From: Myxococcales bacterium | GTDB taxonomy: Bacteria > Myxococcota > Myxococcia > Myxococcales > Anaeromyxobacteraceae | Reading direction: 5' to 3' | DNA: 6,327 bases | Assembly (NCBI GenBank): GCA_021779335.1 | Contig: JAJYAW010000175.1 | Coordinates: 1 to 6,327, forward strand | Shown: one piece after another, positions 1-6,327 of the stretch | How positions within the stretch are numbered: position 1 is the stretch's first letter | Layout of the letters: the number at the start of each line of letters is the position of its first letter | Notes under the pieces: model-generated | Databases searched by the model: none | What the model was told of the DNA's origin: nothing | Seen by the model: only the letters and a program-made list of their open reading frames with translations | Translations under genes and position numbers: made by a program

Positions 1-117
<117 letters not shown>

Positions 118-162
118 GGTGTCGCTCTCCTTCCTCGTGTCTCGTGTCTCGAAGCGGAACGG
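118..162 (-). promoter_or_regulatory. fusA-tuf spacer with tuf ribosome binding site
   Basis: This is the 45-base gap between the fusA stop and the tuf ATG. It holds a strong AAGGAG site at 132-127 for tuf. Just upstream on the mRNA is a short tandem repeat of GAGACAC, two full copies plus a partial third, at 151-134. No hairpin with a U-tract and no promoter boxes are visible, which fits read-through from fusA into tuf. Confidence 0.8.
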
Positions 163-2250
<2,088 letters not shown>

Positions 2251-2255
2251 GTCTT

Positions 2256-2263
2256 CTCGTCCT
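2256..2263 (-). promoter_or_regulatory. fusA ribosome binding site
   Basis: AGGACGAG on the minus strand ends five bases before the ATG at 2250; its AGGA core (2263-2260) lies nine bases upstream. It decides the fusA start against the upstream TTG at 2316. Confidence 0.7.
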
Positions 2264-2283
2264 GAAATCTTCGTGCGTGCGCA

Positions 2284-2347
2284 AGGAGCCCGCCCGAGGG
2301 CGGAGCTCACGACCAAACCGAGCTGTCAAAGAGCGAAGCGGGCTCCT
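2284..2347 (-). repeat. Ten-base perfect inverted repeat with competing inner hairpin
   Basis: Arms are at 2284-2293 and 2338-2347, ten of ten complementary, with 44 bases between. The downstream arm on the mRNA (2293-2284) is also part of the local hairpin 2308-2286, so the two folds exclude each other. The fusA Shine-Dalgarno lies about 20 bases beyond this arm. Confidence 0.5.
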
Positions 2348-2358
2348 CGCGGAACCAT

Positions 2359-2373
2359 GCCGGCCCAGCCGGC
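2359..2373 (-). repeat. GC-rich hairpin after rpsG
   Basis: Two GCCGGC arms flank a three-base loop. It lies just downstream of the rpsG stop codon and has no T-run, so it would be a 3' stabilising or pausing structure rather than a terminator. Because GCCGGC is itself palindromic, and short GC palindromes are common at this base composition, chance is a real alternative. Confidence 0.4.
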
Positions 2374-2399
2374 CGCTCTCGAAAGCCTCCTCTAGGAAC

Positions 2400-2870
2400 T
2401 CACCAGCGGTAGTGCGCGAAGGCCTTGTTGGCCTCGGCCATCTTGTGCGTGTCTTCGCGCTTCTTCACTGCATTACCACGATTCGCGGCGGCGTCCATGA
2501 TCTCGCCGGCCAGCTTCTCCATCATCGTCTTCTCGCCGCGGCCGCGCGAGTACTCGATGAGCCAGCGCATCGCCAGGGCGACGCGGCGATCCTGGCGGAC
2601 CTCGACCGGGACCTGGTAGGTGGCGCCGCCGACGCGGCGGCTCTTCACCTCGACCACCGGCTTGACGTTGTCGAGCGCCTTCTTGAAGACCTTGAGCGGG
2701 TCGTCCTTGAGCTTGCCCTCGACCTGCTCGAAGGCGCCGTAGCAGATCTGCTCGGCCGTGGACTTCTTGCCTTCCCGCATCAGGTCGTTGATGAACTTGG
2801 CGACCAGGCGATCCTGGAACTTGGGATCGGCGAGGATCTTCCGCTTCTCGACTACGCGACGACGAGGCAT
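2400..2870 (-). CDS. rpsG: Small-subunit ribosomal protein S7
   Basis: S7 binds the 3' major domain of 16S rRNA, starts assembly of the 30S head and lies by the E-site tRNA and mRNA exit. The 156-residue length is normal. The start MPRRRVVEKRKI, the central GKLKDDPLKVF segment, and the beta-hairpin and following helix VGGATYQVPVEV to RRVALAMRWL (about residues 81-104) are all family-typical, as is the C-terminal run ending in FAHYRW. The ATG at 2870 has TAGGA at 2882-2878 with a seven-base spacer, and it follows the rpsL stop by only 16 bases. The short gap suggests translational coupling to rpsL, as known in the str operon of Escherichia coli, where S7 represses its own operon by binding the rpsL-rpsG junction. 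Here that junction is much shorter than in E. coli, so the same control is not obvious. TGA stop at 2402-2400. Confidence 0.99.
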   Translation of the reverse strand: MPRRRVVEKRKILADPKFQDRLVAKFINDLMREGKKSTAEQICYGAFEQVEGKLKDDPLKVFKKALDNVKPVVEVKSRRVGGATYQVPVEVRQDRRVALAMRWLIEYSRGRGEKTMMEKLAGEIMDAAANRGNAVKKREDTHKMAEANKAFAHYRW

Positions 2871-2877
2871 CGTGGAT

Positions 2878-2882
2878 TCCTA
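2878..2882 (-). promoter_or_regulatory. rpsG ribosome binding site
   Basis: TAGGA in the 16-base rpsL-rpsG gap sits seven bases before the rpsG ATG and five bases after the rpsL TAA. Ribosomes ending on rpsL would cover it, consistent with coupled translation. Confidence 0.65.
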
Positions 2883-2886
2883 GGTG

Positions 2887-3258
2887 TTAGCTTGGGCGCT
2901 TCGCGCCATACTTGGAGCGGCTCTGCTTCCGGCCGGTGACGCCCACCGCATCGAGGGTCCCGCGGACGATGTGGTAGCGGACGCCCGGCAGGTCCTTGAC
3001 GCGGCCGCCGCGGATGAGCACCACCGAGTGCTCCTGGAGGTTGTGCCCCACGCCGGGGATGTAGCTCGTCACCTCGAACCCGTTGGTGAGGCGGACGCGG
3101 GCCACCTTGCGGAGCGCCGAGTTCGGCTTCTTGGGGGTCGTCGTGTAGACGCGGGTGCAGACGCCGCGCTTCTGCGGCGACTCCTTGAGCGCAGGCGCCT
3201 TCTTCTTCACCGCAAGCTTCTCGCGGCCCTTGCGCACGAGCTGGCTGATCGTCGGCAT
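2887..3258 (-). CDS. rpsL: Small-subunit ribosomal protein S12
   Basis: S12 lines the decoding centre at the shoulder of the 30S subunit, takes part in tRNA selection and is the classic site of streptomycin resistance. The 123-residue protein starts MPTISQLVRKGREK and carries the invariant PQKRGVCTRVYTTTPKKPNS (28-47) and the GGRVKDLPGVRYH loop (84-96). Both lysines whose substitution gives streptomycin resistance, K43 and K88 counting Met1, are wild type, so no ribosomal resistance is predicted. Asp89, the residue methylthiolated by RimO in many bacteria, is present. It is first in the str operon, with a consensus promoter about 80-110 bases upstream. The Shine-Dalgarno is weak, a GAG about ten bases before the ATG. 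TAA stop at 2889-2887. Confidence 0.99.
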   Translation of the reverse strand: MPTISQLVRKGREKLAVKKKAPALKESPQKRGVCTRVYTTTPKKPNSALRKVARVRLTNGFEVTSYIPGVGHNLQEHSVVLIRGGRVKDLPGVRYHIVRGTLDAVGVTGRKQSRSKYGAKRPS

Positions 3259-3319
3259 CGGTTACGAGCTCTTTTCTTCAGCAAGATCGCCCGGGAAGAC
3301 TGGTTCGGGCGGAAATGGA

Positions 3320-3334
3320 CCCTCGACTTGAGGG
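3320..3334 (-). repeat. Hairpin at the predicted 5' end of the str mRNA
   Basis: CCCTC and GAGGG arms flank the five-base loop AAGTC. The structure begins within a base or two of the start predicted from the -10 box, so the transcript would open with a stem-loop. Such 5'-terminal stems are known to protect mRNAs from 5'-dependent decay, as in ompA of E. coli. The arms are only five bases, so the role is inference. Confidence 0.5.
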
Positions 3335-3340
3335 CGGCGA

Positions 3341-3368
3341 ATTATACGGAAGCGTTCCCGCGTGTCAA
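3341..3368 (-). promoter_or_regulatory. Consensus sigma-70 promoter of the str operon
   Basis: On the minus strand a perfect -35 box TTGACA (3368-3363) is followed after 16 bases by a perfect -10 box TATAAT (3346-3341). Both match the housekeeping sigma-70 consensus at six of six positions, which stands out in such GC-rich DNA. The start is predicted at about 3335-3334. The bases between -10 and the start (TCGCCGCC) form a GC-rich discriminator, the feature linked to repression by ppGpp and DksA at ribosomal promoters, so stringent control is a reasonable inference. The spacing and position upstream of rpsL fit a promoter for rpsL-rpsG-fusA-tuf. Confidence 0.9.
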
Positions 3369-3460
3369 GCCGCTTCAGCGACCCGGGCTTGAAATGGCAA
3401 CGGGAGGCGCAAGGTACTGGAAGTCGGGGCGTTTGCCAAGCCCCTCCCCCCACGTTCTTT

Positions 3461-4546
3461 TCACCCATCCCTCGGCCCAAGCTCGACCTGCCCCAGGAGC
3501 GCCCTCATGGCCGAGGGGATTCCGAGCTCCTCGCGCTCCTTCGCCCGTGCCCAGCGGAGGTCGTGATGCGATGACAAGCGACCGACCTTGCAGTGGTATC
3601 CAACGAGCACCAGGTCGCGATGCGTCAGCGTTCGATCCACCCGGGCCACCTCGGCGCCCAGCCGGAGCCCCGCGAGTGCACCATCCGGAAGAGCCCCCCG
3701 GAGCGCGGCTTCGGCTGACCCGCCGGGGGGGAGCTCGGCCGCTGGAGGGCCCCAGAGCCCTCCGAACAGCCCCCGCGCGGGCCGGCGCGCCAGCAGCAGG
3801 CGCCCGCCCCGCTCCACCAGGGCACAGGCGAGCGTCAGCCCCCGGCGCGGCGGCCTGCGGCGCGCCGGGGGCAGCTCCCGCTCCCTCCCGGCGGCCCGGG
3901 CCCGGCACAGCGAGGCCACCGGGCAGCGCTCGCAGCGGGGCACGGGCTTGACGCACAGGGTCGCGCCGAGCTCCATGAGCGCCTGGTTCCAGTCCCCAGG
4001 CCGCCGGGGATCCACCAGCGCGCCGGCCAGCGCGGCCACCCGGCCTCGCGCGCCGGCCGACTCGGGCGCCCCCTCCACGGCCTCGAGCCTGGAGAGGACC
4101 CGGGTCACGTTGCCGTCCACCGCCGGCACGCGGCGCACGAAGGCGATGCTGGCCACCGCACCAGCGGTGTACGGACCGAACCCGGGCAGCGCCCGGAGCG
4201 CCTCCACGGTGGTGGGCAGCCCGCCGTGGCGCGCCAGCGCCTCCTGCGCGGCGCGCCGCAGCGCCCGGGCGCGGGCGTAGTAGCCGAGGCCGCTCCAGAG
4301 GGCCAGCACCTCCTCCTCGCCGGCGGCCGCCAGCGACTCGAGCGTGGGGAGGCGGGCCAGGAAGCGTCGGTAGGAGGCGATGACCCGCGAGACCTGCGTC
4401 TGCTGCGACATCGCCTCGGCGAGCCAGACCCGGTACGGCTCCGCGCCGTGCTGCGGGAAGCGCCAGGGCAAGGGCCGGGCGGCCGCGTCGTACCAGGCGA
4501 GGAGGCGGCGGCGCAGCGCCGCGCGCCGCGCGGGGGGCAAGGTCAC
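3461..4546 (-). CDS. mutY: Adenine DNA glycosylase MutY
   Basis: MutY removes adenine mispaired with 8-oxoguanine, the second line of the GO system that prevents G:C to T:A changes. The 361-residue length fits the family. The catalytic domain shows RPLPWR (24-29), AEAMSQQTQV with catalytic Glu44 (43-52), the helix-hairpin-helix LPGFGPYTAGA (120-130) and VDGNVTRVL with catalytic Asp144 (143-151). Four cysteines C198, C205, C208 and C214, spaced 6-2-5, bind the 4Fe-4S cluster. A C-terminal NUDIX-like domain from about 237 includes LLARRPARGLFGGLW and a loop L307-T308-H309 at the place of the FSH loop that senses 8-oxoguanine. The start is a GTG at 4546 with no clear Shine-Dalgarno; it is the position expected from homologues. 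It lies 39 bases after the superoxide dismutase gene with no promoter between, so the two are probably one transcript. TGA stop at 3463-3461. Confidence 0.96.
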   Translation of the reverse strand: MTLPPARRAALRRRLLAWYDAAARPLPWRFPQHGAEPYRVWLAEAMSQQTQVSRVIASYRRFLARLPTLESLAAAGEEEVLALWSGLGYYARARALRRAAQEALARHGGLPTTVEALRALPGFGPYTAGAVASIAFVRRVPAVDGNVTRVLSRLEAVEGAPESAGARGRVAALAGALVDPRRPGDWNQALMELGATLCVKPVPRCERCPVASLCRARAAGRERELPPARRRPPRRGLTLACALVERGGRLLLARRPARGLFGGLWGPPAAELPPGGSAEAALRGALPDGALAGLRLGAEVARVDRTLTHRDLVLVGYHCKVGRLSSHHDLRWARAKEREELGIPSAMRALLGQVELGPRDG

Positions 4547-4585
4547 GCGGGGGAGCCTAGGGCACGAAGGGCGTGGCGCGGGGGC
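4547..4585 (-). other. Short dismutase-mutY spacer, in frame
   Basis: These 39 bases contain no promoter-like boxes or terminator. The spacer is 13 codons long, has no stop in the mutY frame, and the only stop before the mutY GTG is the dismutase TAG itself, so the two genes share a reading frame. The mutY start has only a poor AGG about nine bases upstream, so coupling or re-initiation after the dismutase stop is likely. Confidence 0.55.
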
Positions 4586-5191
4586 CTACTTGACCCGCTT
4601 GTCGACGGCCTCCCAGTTCACGTTCTTGAGGAAGGCGTCCACGTACTTGCCGCGCTCGAACGCCTTGTAGTCGCGCATGAAGGCGTGCTCCCACCCGTCC
4701 AGCGCCACCACGGTGGAGAAGCCGGGCGGCACGCCGTTCTCGTGCAGCGTGACGAAGTGGTTGGAGAGCCAGCCCGTGCCGGGATCCTGGAAGGTCATGG
4801 CCCACCCGATGCCCGGCATGGTGGCCACGGCCTTGAAGTCGGCCAGCCACAGGTCGTACCGGCCGTAGGAGGCCTCGATCGCCTTGCGGAACCTCGAGCC
4901 GGCCGGAGGCTCGGCCTGGGCGCCCGCCGTGAGGTTGCCGAAGTAGTACTCGTGGTTGACCATGCCCCCGTACTCGAAGCCCAGCCGGCGCGTCAGCTCG
5001 GCGTAGACGGGGTCGGCCCCGGAGGCCTTTCCCTCGGCGGCGAGCCCGGCCAGCTTCTCGGTGAGCGCGTTGGTGCGCTTCACGTACCCTTCGTAGAGCT
5101 TCAGGTGCTCCTCGATCTGGTCGTTGGAGATGCCCGCCAGACCGCGGACCTTGGAGAAGTCGTGCGGGGTGTACTTCTTCACGTCAGCCAT
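4586..5191 (-). CDS. sodB: Fe/Mn-family superoxide dismutase, divergent clade
   Basis: Converts superoxide to oxygen and hydrogen peroxide. No signal peptide is visible, so it should act in the cytoplasm. The 201-residue protein has the family's alpha-hairpin and alpha/beta layout. Metal ligands are read as His29, His80 (in MVNHEYYFGN), Asp165 and His169 (in LDGWEHAF). The gateway Tyr is Tyr36. The first helix reads HLKLYEGYV where the common form is HYGKHHQTYV: it is one residue shorter and lacks the second conserved His, which marks a divergent branch that I recall from delta-proteobacteria such as Geobacter. The second-sphere position that carries Gln in typical enzymes appears to be His150, as in mycobacterial FeSOD, with Gly76 at the other Gln site. 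Metal choice cannot be settled from sequence, so the symbol is provisional. A strong GGAGG lies five bases before the ATG at 5191. TAG stop at 4588-4586; mutY follows. Confidence 0.96.
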   Translation of the reverse strand: MADVKKYTPHDFSKVRGLAGISNDQIEEHLKLYEGYVKRTNALTEKLAGLAAEGKASGADPVYAELTRRLGFEYGGMVNHEYYFGNLTAGAQAEPPAGSRFRKAIEASYGRYDLWLADFKAVATMPGIGWAMTFQDPGTGWLSNHFVTLHENGVPPGFSTVVALDGWEHAFMRDYKAFERGKYVDAFLKNVNWEAVDKRVK

Positions 5192-5195
5192 GTGT

Positions 5196-5201
5196 TCCTC
5201 C
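5196..5201 (-). promoter_or_regulatory. Ribosome binding site of the dismutase gene
   Basis: GGAGGA on the minus strand ends four bases before the ATG at 5191 (GGAGG is five bases away), a near-ideal site and by far the strongest in the window. It is part of a perfect ten-base palindrome, CCTCCGGAGG (5206-5197), whose arms touch and so cannot fold on themselves. Confidence 0.8.
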
Positions 5202-5209
5202 GGAGGCGC

Positions 5210-5248
5210 CGGGCCGAGCGGCCCGCGATGGTGGTGCGGTATCGCACC
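5210..5248 (-). repeat. Two matched hairpins in the dismutase leader
   Basis: Two perfect inverted repeats stand seven bases apart, each with six-base arms and a four-base loop. On the plus strand they read CGGGCC-GAGC-GGCCCG (5210-5225) and GGTGCG-GTAT-CGCACC (5233-5248). The nearer ends nine bases upstream of the Shine-Dalgarno. They could be leader RNA stems, or the outer one could be a repressor operator in DNA. No regulator can be named from sequence. Confidence 0.5.
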
Positions 5249-5250
5249 GG

Positions 5251-5279
5251 GAATTAGGCGTCGCCCTCCCAGGAGTCAA
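5251..5279 (-). promoter_or_regulatory. Weak candidate promoter for the dismutase-mutY pair
   Basis: TTGACT (5279-5274), five of six to the -35 consensus, is followed after 17 bases by TAATTC (5256-5251), which matches the -10 consensus poorly. A start near 5245 would fall inside the GGTGCG/CGCACC inverted repeat, which would then suit an operator. This is the best candidate in the gap but far from certain. Confidence 0.3.
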
Positions 5280-5375
5280 GGCGCCGAACGGGTCCCTCCC
5301 GGGACGCCCCATTCACTGGCGGGAAAGCGGCCAGGGTGCGCCGCCGCGCGGGCACCGGTGCTACCCTGCGGCACC

Positions 5376-6327
5376 GTGTCCGCCGCCCCGAAGGTCCGCC
5401 GGATCGCCCTCCGGCTCGCCCAGGTCCTGCTCCTGTCCGTCGCCGCCGCCGTCGCCGGCCTGGGCGTCCTCTGGCTCACCCTCCCCGACCCGCGGGCGCT
5501 CGCCACGCGCAACCCCGCCACCACGGCGCTCATCGAGCAGCGGCGGGCCGAGGCGGCCCGGGCCCACCGGCGCTTCCGGCCGCAGCAGACGTGGGTCCCG
5601 CTGGCCCGGATCTCACCTCGGCTGGTGGAGGCGGTGGTGGCCTCGGAGGACGCCAAGTTCCGCGAGCACGGGGGGTTCGACTGGAGCGCCCTCTGGGAGG
5701 CCGCCCGCCACGACCTGGCGCGCGGCCGCTACGCGCGCGGCGCCTCCACCATCACGCAGCAGCTGGCCAAGAACCTCTACCTGGGCACCGAGAAGAGCCT
5801 GCTCCGCAAGGTGAAGGAGGCGCTGCTGACGGTGAAGCTGGAGCGGACGCTCGACAAGCGGCGCATCCTGGCGCTCTACCTCAACGTGGTCGAGTGGGGG
5901 GACGGCACCTTCGGCGCGGAGGCCGGGGCGCGGCGCTACCTGGGCGTCCCGGCCGCCGCCCTCGACTCGGCGCAGGCGGTGCTGCTGGCCTCCATGCTCC
6001 CCGCGCCGAGGCGGGTGGACCTGGCGCACCCCTCCCCCTGGCTGCGGGTCCGGGCCACCCACCTGCTGGAGCGGCTCCACGACGAGCACCAGCTCGGCGA
6101 CGAGGGGTACCTGAGCGCGCGCGCCGCGCTGGCCCGCCTGTTGGGCGGCCCGGCGCCGGCCGACGAGGAGGCCGAGCCGCCGGAGGAGGAGCCGGTGGCG
6201 ACGCCCGCCCCGTCCGCGCCGGGCGCCGCGCCAGGCGCCGAGCCGACCGAGGAGAAGGCCGCCCCTCCCCCTGGTCAGGGCCCGCCTCCCGGCCCGGACG
6301 AGGGCCCGCAAGGGCGTCTGCGAGATG
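5376..6327 (+). CDS. mtgA: Monofunctional peptidoglycan glycosyltransferase (GT51), 3' end outside window
   Basis: Polymerises lipid II into glycan strands on the outer face of the inner membrane. At least 317 residues are present and the frame is open at the right edge. A basic N-terminus is followed by one membrane helix (about 10-36). The GT51 motifs follow: EDAKFREHGGFD with catalytic Glu91 (91-102), RGASTITQQLAKN (121-133), RKVKEAL with the second active-site Glu148 (144-150) and KRRILALYLNVVEWGDGTFG (161-180). The EWGDGxFGAEA form is that of MtgA, not of class A PBPs, and no transpeptidase follows in the visible part. From about 258 the chain becomes an acidic, Pro/Ala/Glu-rich tail of at least 60 residues, absent from E. 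coli MtgA as I recall it (about 240 residues). Start: GTG at 5376 gives a sensible N-terminus, but no Shine-Dalgarno is visible, and another GTG lies at 5358. It diverges from the dismutase gene. Confidence 0.92.
   Translation, partial: MSAAPKVRRIALRLAQVLLLSVAAAVAGLGVLWLTLPDPRALATRNPATTALIEQRRAEAARAHRRFRPQQTWVPLARISPRLVEAVVASEDAKFREHGGFDWSALWEAARHDLARGRYARGASTITQQLAKNLYLGTEKSLLRKVKEALLTVKLERTLDKRRILALYLNVVEWGDGTFGAEAGARRYLGVPAAALDSAQAVLLASMLPAPRRVDLAHPSPWLRVRATHLLERLHDEHQLGDEGYLSARAALARLLGGPAPADEEAEPPEEEPVATPAPSAPGAAPGAEPTEEKAAPPPGQGPPPGPDEGPQGRLRD

Larger units (their letters stand above)
2251..2399 (-). other. Long rpsG-fusA spacer with alternative RNA pairings
   Basis: This 149-base spacer has no credible reading frame. 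Three pairings can be drawn in the mRNA. The first is a GC hairpin with six-base arms GCCGGC around a three-base loop (2373-2359), starting 27 bases after the rpsG stop. The second is a hairpin at 2308-2286, with GAGC and CCGCC arm segments pairing with GGCGG and GCTC around a CTCG loop and one bulged base. The third is a perfect ten-base inverted repeat, AGGAGCCCGC at 2347-2338 pairing with 2293-2284 across 44 bases. The second and third share the same downstream arm and cannot form together. Neither is followed by a U-tract, so these are not ordinary intrinsic terminators. A processing site, mRNA-stability element or translational switch for fusA are all possible; the function is inference. 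Confidence 0.5.
3259..3460 (-). promoter_or_regulatory. mutY-rpsL intergenic region (str operon leader and promoter)
   Basis: These 202 bases lie between the mutY stop and the rpsL ATG. The part nearest rpsL is a leader of about 76 bases from the predicted transcription start. In the middle is the strong promoter described separately. The part nearest mutY (3369-3460) holds only a weak five-base-arm hairpin at 3426-3444 without a T-run, so there is no convincing terminator for mutY. I see no AT-rich UP element upstream of the -35 box. Confidence 0.75.
5192..5375. promoter_or_regulatory. Divergent dismutase-mtgA intergenic region
   Basis: These 184 bases separate divergently transcribed genes and should hold promoters for both. 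The dismutase side has the leader hairpins and a weak promoter candidate. The mtgA side has a ten-base palindrome GCACCGGTGC (5352-5361), a repeated GGCACCG (5351-5357 and 5370-5376) that runs into the GTG start, and between them TACCCT (5362-5367), a possible GC-rich -10 element with no matching -35. A five-base-arm inverted repeat at 5292-5305 looks like chance. Confidence 0.5.

Noticed and set aside
2251..2316. N-terminal extension of fusA to a TTG at 2316
   Set aside because: The added 22 residues do not resemble EF-G, the TTG has no clear ribosome binding site, and the segment overlaps the inverted repeats of the spacer. The ATG at 2250 has AGGA in place.
2301..2329. Perfect TTGACA on the minus strand (2329-2324) as a -35 box of an internal fusA promoter
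   Set aside because: No hexamer at 15-19 bases downstream resembles TATAAT; the best match is two of six. A single box in this much sequence can arise by chance.
3426..3444. Hairpin after mutY as a terminator
   Set aside because: Arms are five bases with a nine-base loop and no T-run follows on the minus strand; too weak to call.
3262..3480. 72-codon minus-strand frame between mutY and rpsL
   Set aside because: It overlaps the end of mutY, runs straight through the consensus promoter and leader of rpsL, and shows no recognisable protein features.
2884..3951. 355-codon plus-strand frame across rpsL, the intergenic region and mutY
   Set aside because: It is a composite shadow: antisense to rpsL, then through non-coding DNA, then antisense to mutY. 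It is Pro/Arg/Ala-rich with no domain.
5292..5305. GTCCC-TCCC-GGGAC inverted repeat in the divergent gap
   Set aside because: Five-base GC arms are expected by chance at this base composition, and it is not placed at a start or promoter box.
5613..6311. 232-codon minus-strand frame opposite mtgA
   Set aside because: It is an Arg/Gly/Leu-rich shadow. The plus strand carries all GT51 motifs in order with a catalytic Glu.

Overview
The window is very GC-rich, with third codon positions almost all G or C. It looks like a chromosomal segment of a high-GC proteobacterium-like organism. The sequences of EF-Tu, EF-G, S12 and the superoxide dismutase fit Myxococcota, and Anaeromyxobacter relatives are the best guess. 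That placement comes from family resemblance and memory, not from a search.

Layout: six genes lie on the minus strand and one on the plus strand. Reading the minus strand in the direction of transcription, from high to low coordinates, the order is: a divergent Fe/Mn superoxide dismutase (5191-4586), mutY (4546-3461), a 200-bp gap holding a consensus sigma-70 promoter, then rpsL (S12, 3258-2887), rpsG (S7, 2870-2400), fusA (EF-G, 2250-163) and the first 39 codons of tuf (EF-Tu, 117-1, cut by the window edge). The last four form the canonical str operon. On the plus strand, diverging from the dismutase gene across a 184-bp gap, lies a monofunctional peptidoglycan glycosyltransferase gene (mtgA type). 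It starts at a GTG near 5376 and is still open at the right edge.

How the genes work together: the str operon supplies two small-subunit ribosomal proteins of the decoding centre and head (S12, S7) and the two GTPases that deliver aminoacyl-tRNA (EF-Tu) and translocate the ribosome (EF-G). The dismutase and MutY are probably co-transcribed and make a coherent oxidative-damage pair: one removes superoxide, the other excises A opposite 8-oxoguanine. MtgA polymerises glycan strands from lipid II and is not obviously related to the rest.

Novelty: this is mostly conserved housekeeping DNA, and I see no CRISPR array, insertion sequence, tRNA, toxin-antitoxin pair, defence gene or phage gene. What deserves a second look is in the non-coding parts and protein details. 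These are a 149-nt rpsG-fusA spacer with mutually exclusive RNA pairings, a hairpin placed at the predicted 5' end of the str mRNA, two matched hairpins in the dismutase leader, a dismutase with an altered first metal-ligand helix, and an acidic proline-rich tail on the glycosyltransferase. No stretch over 300 bases lacks a gene.
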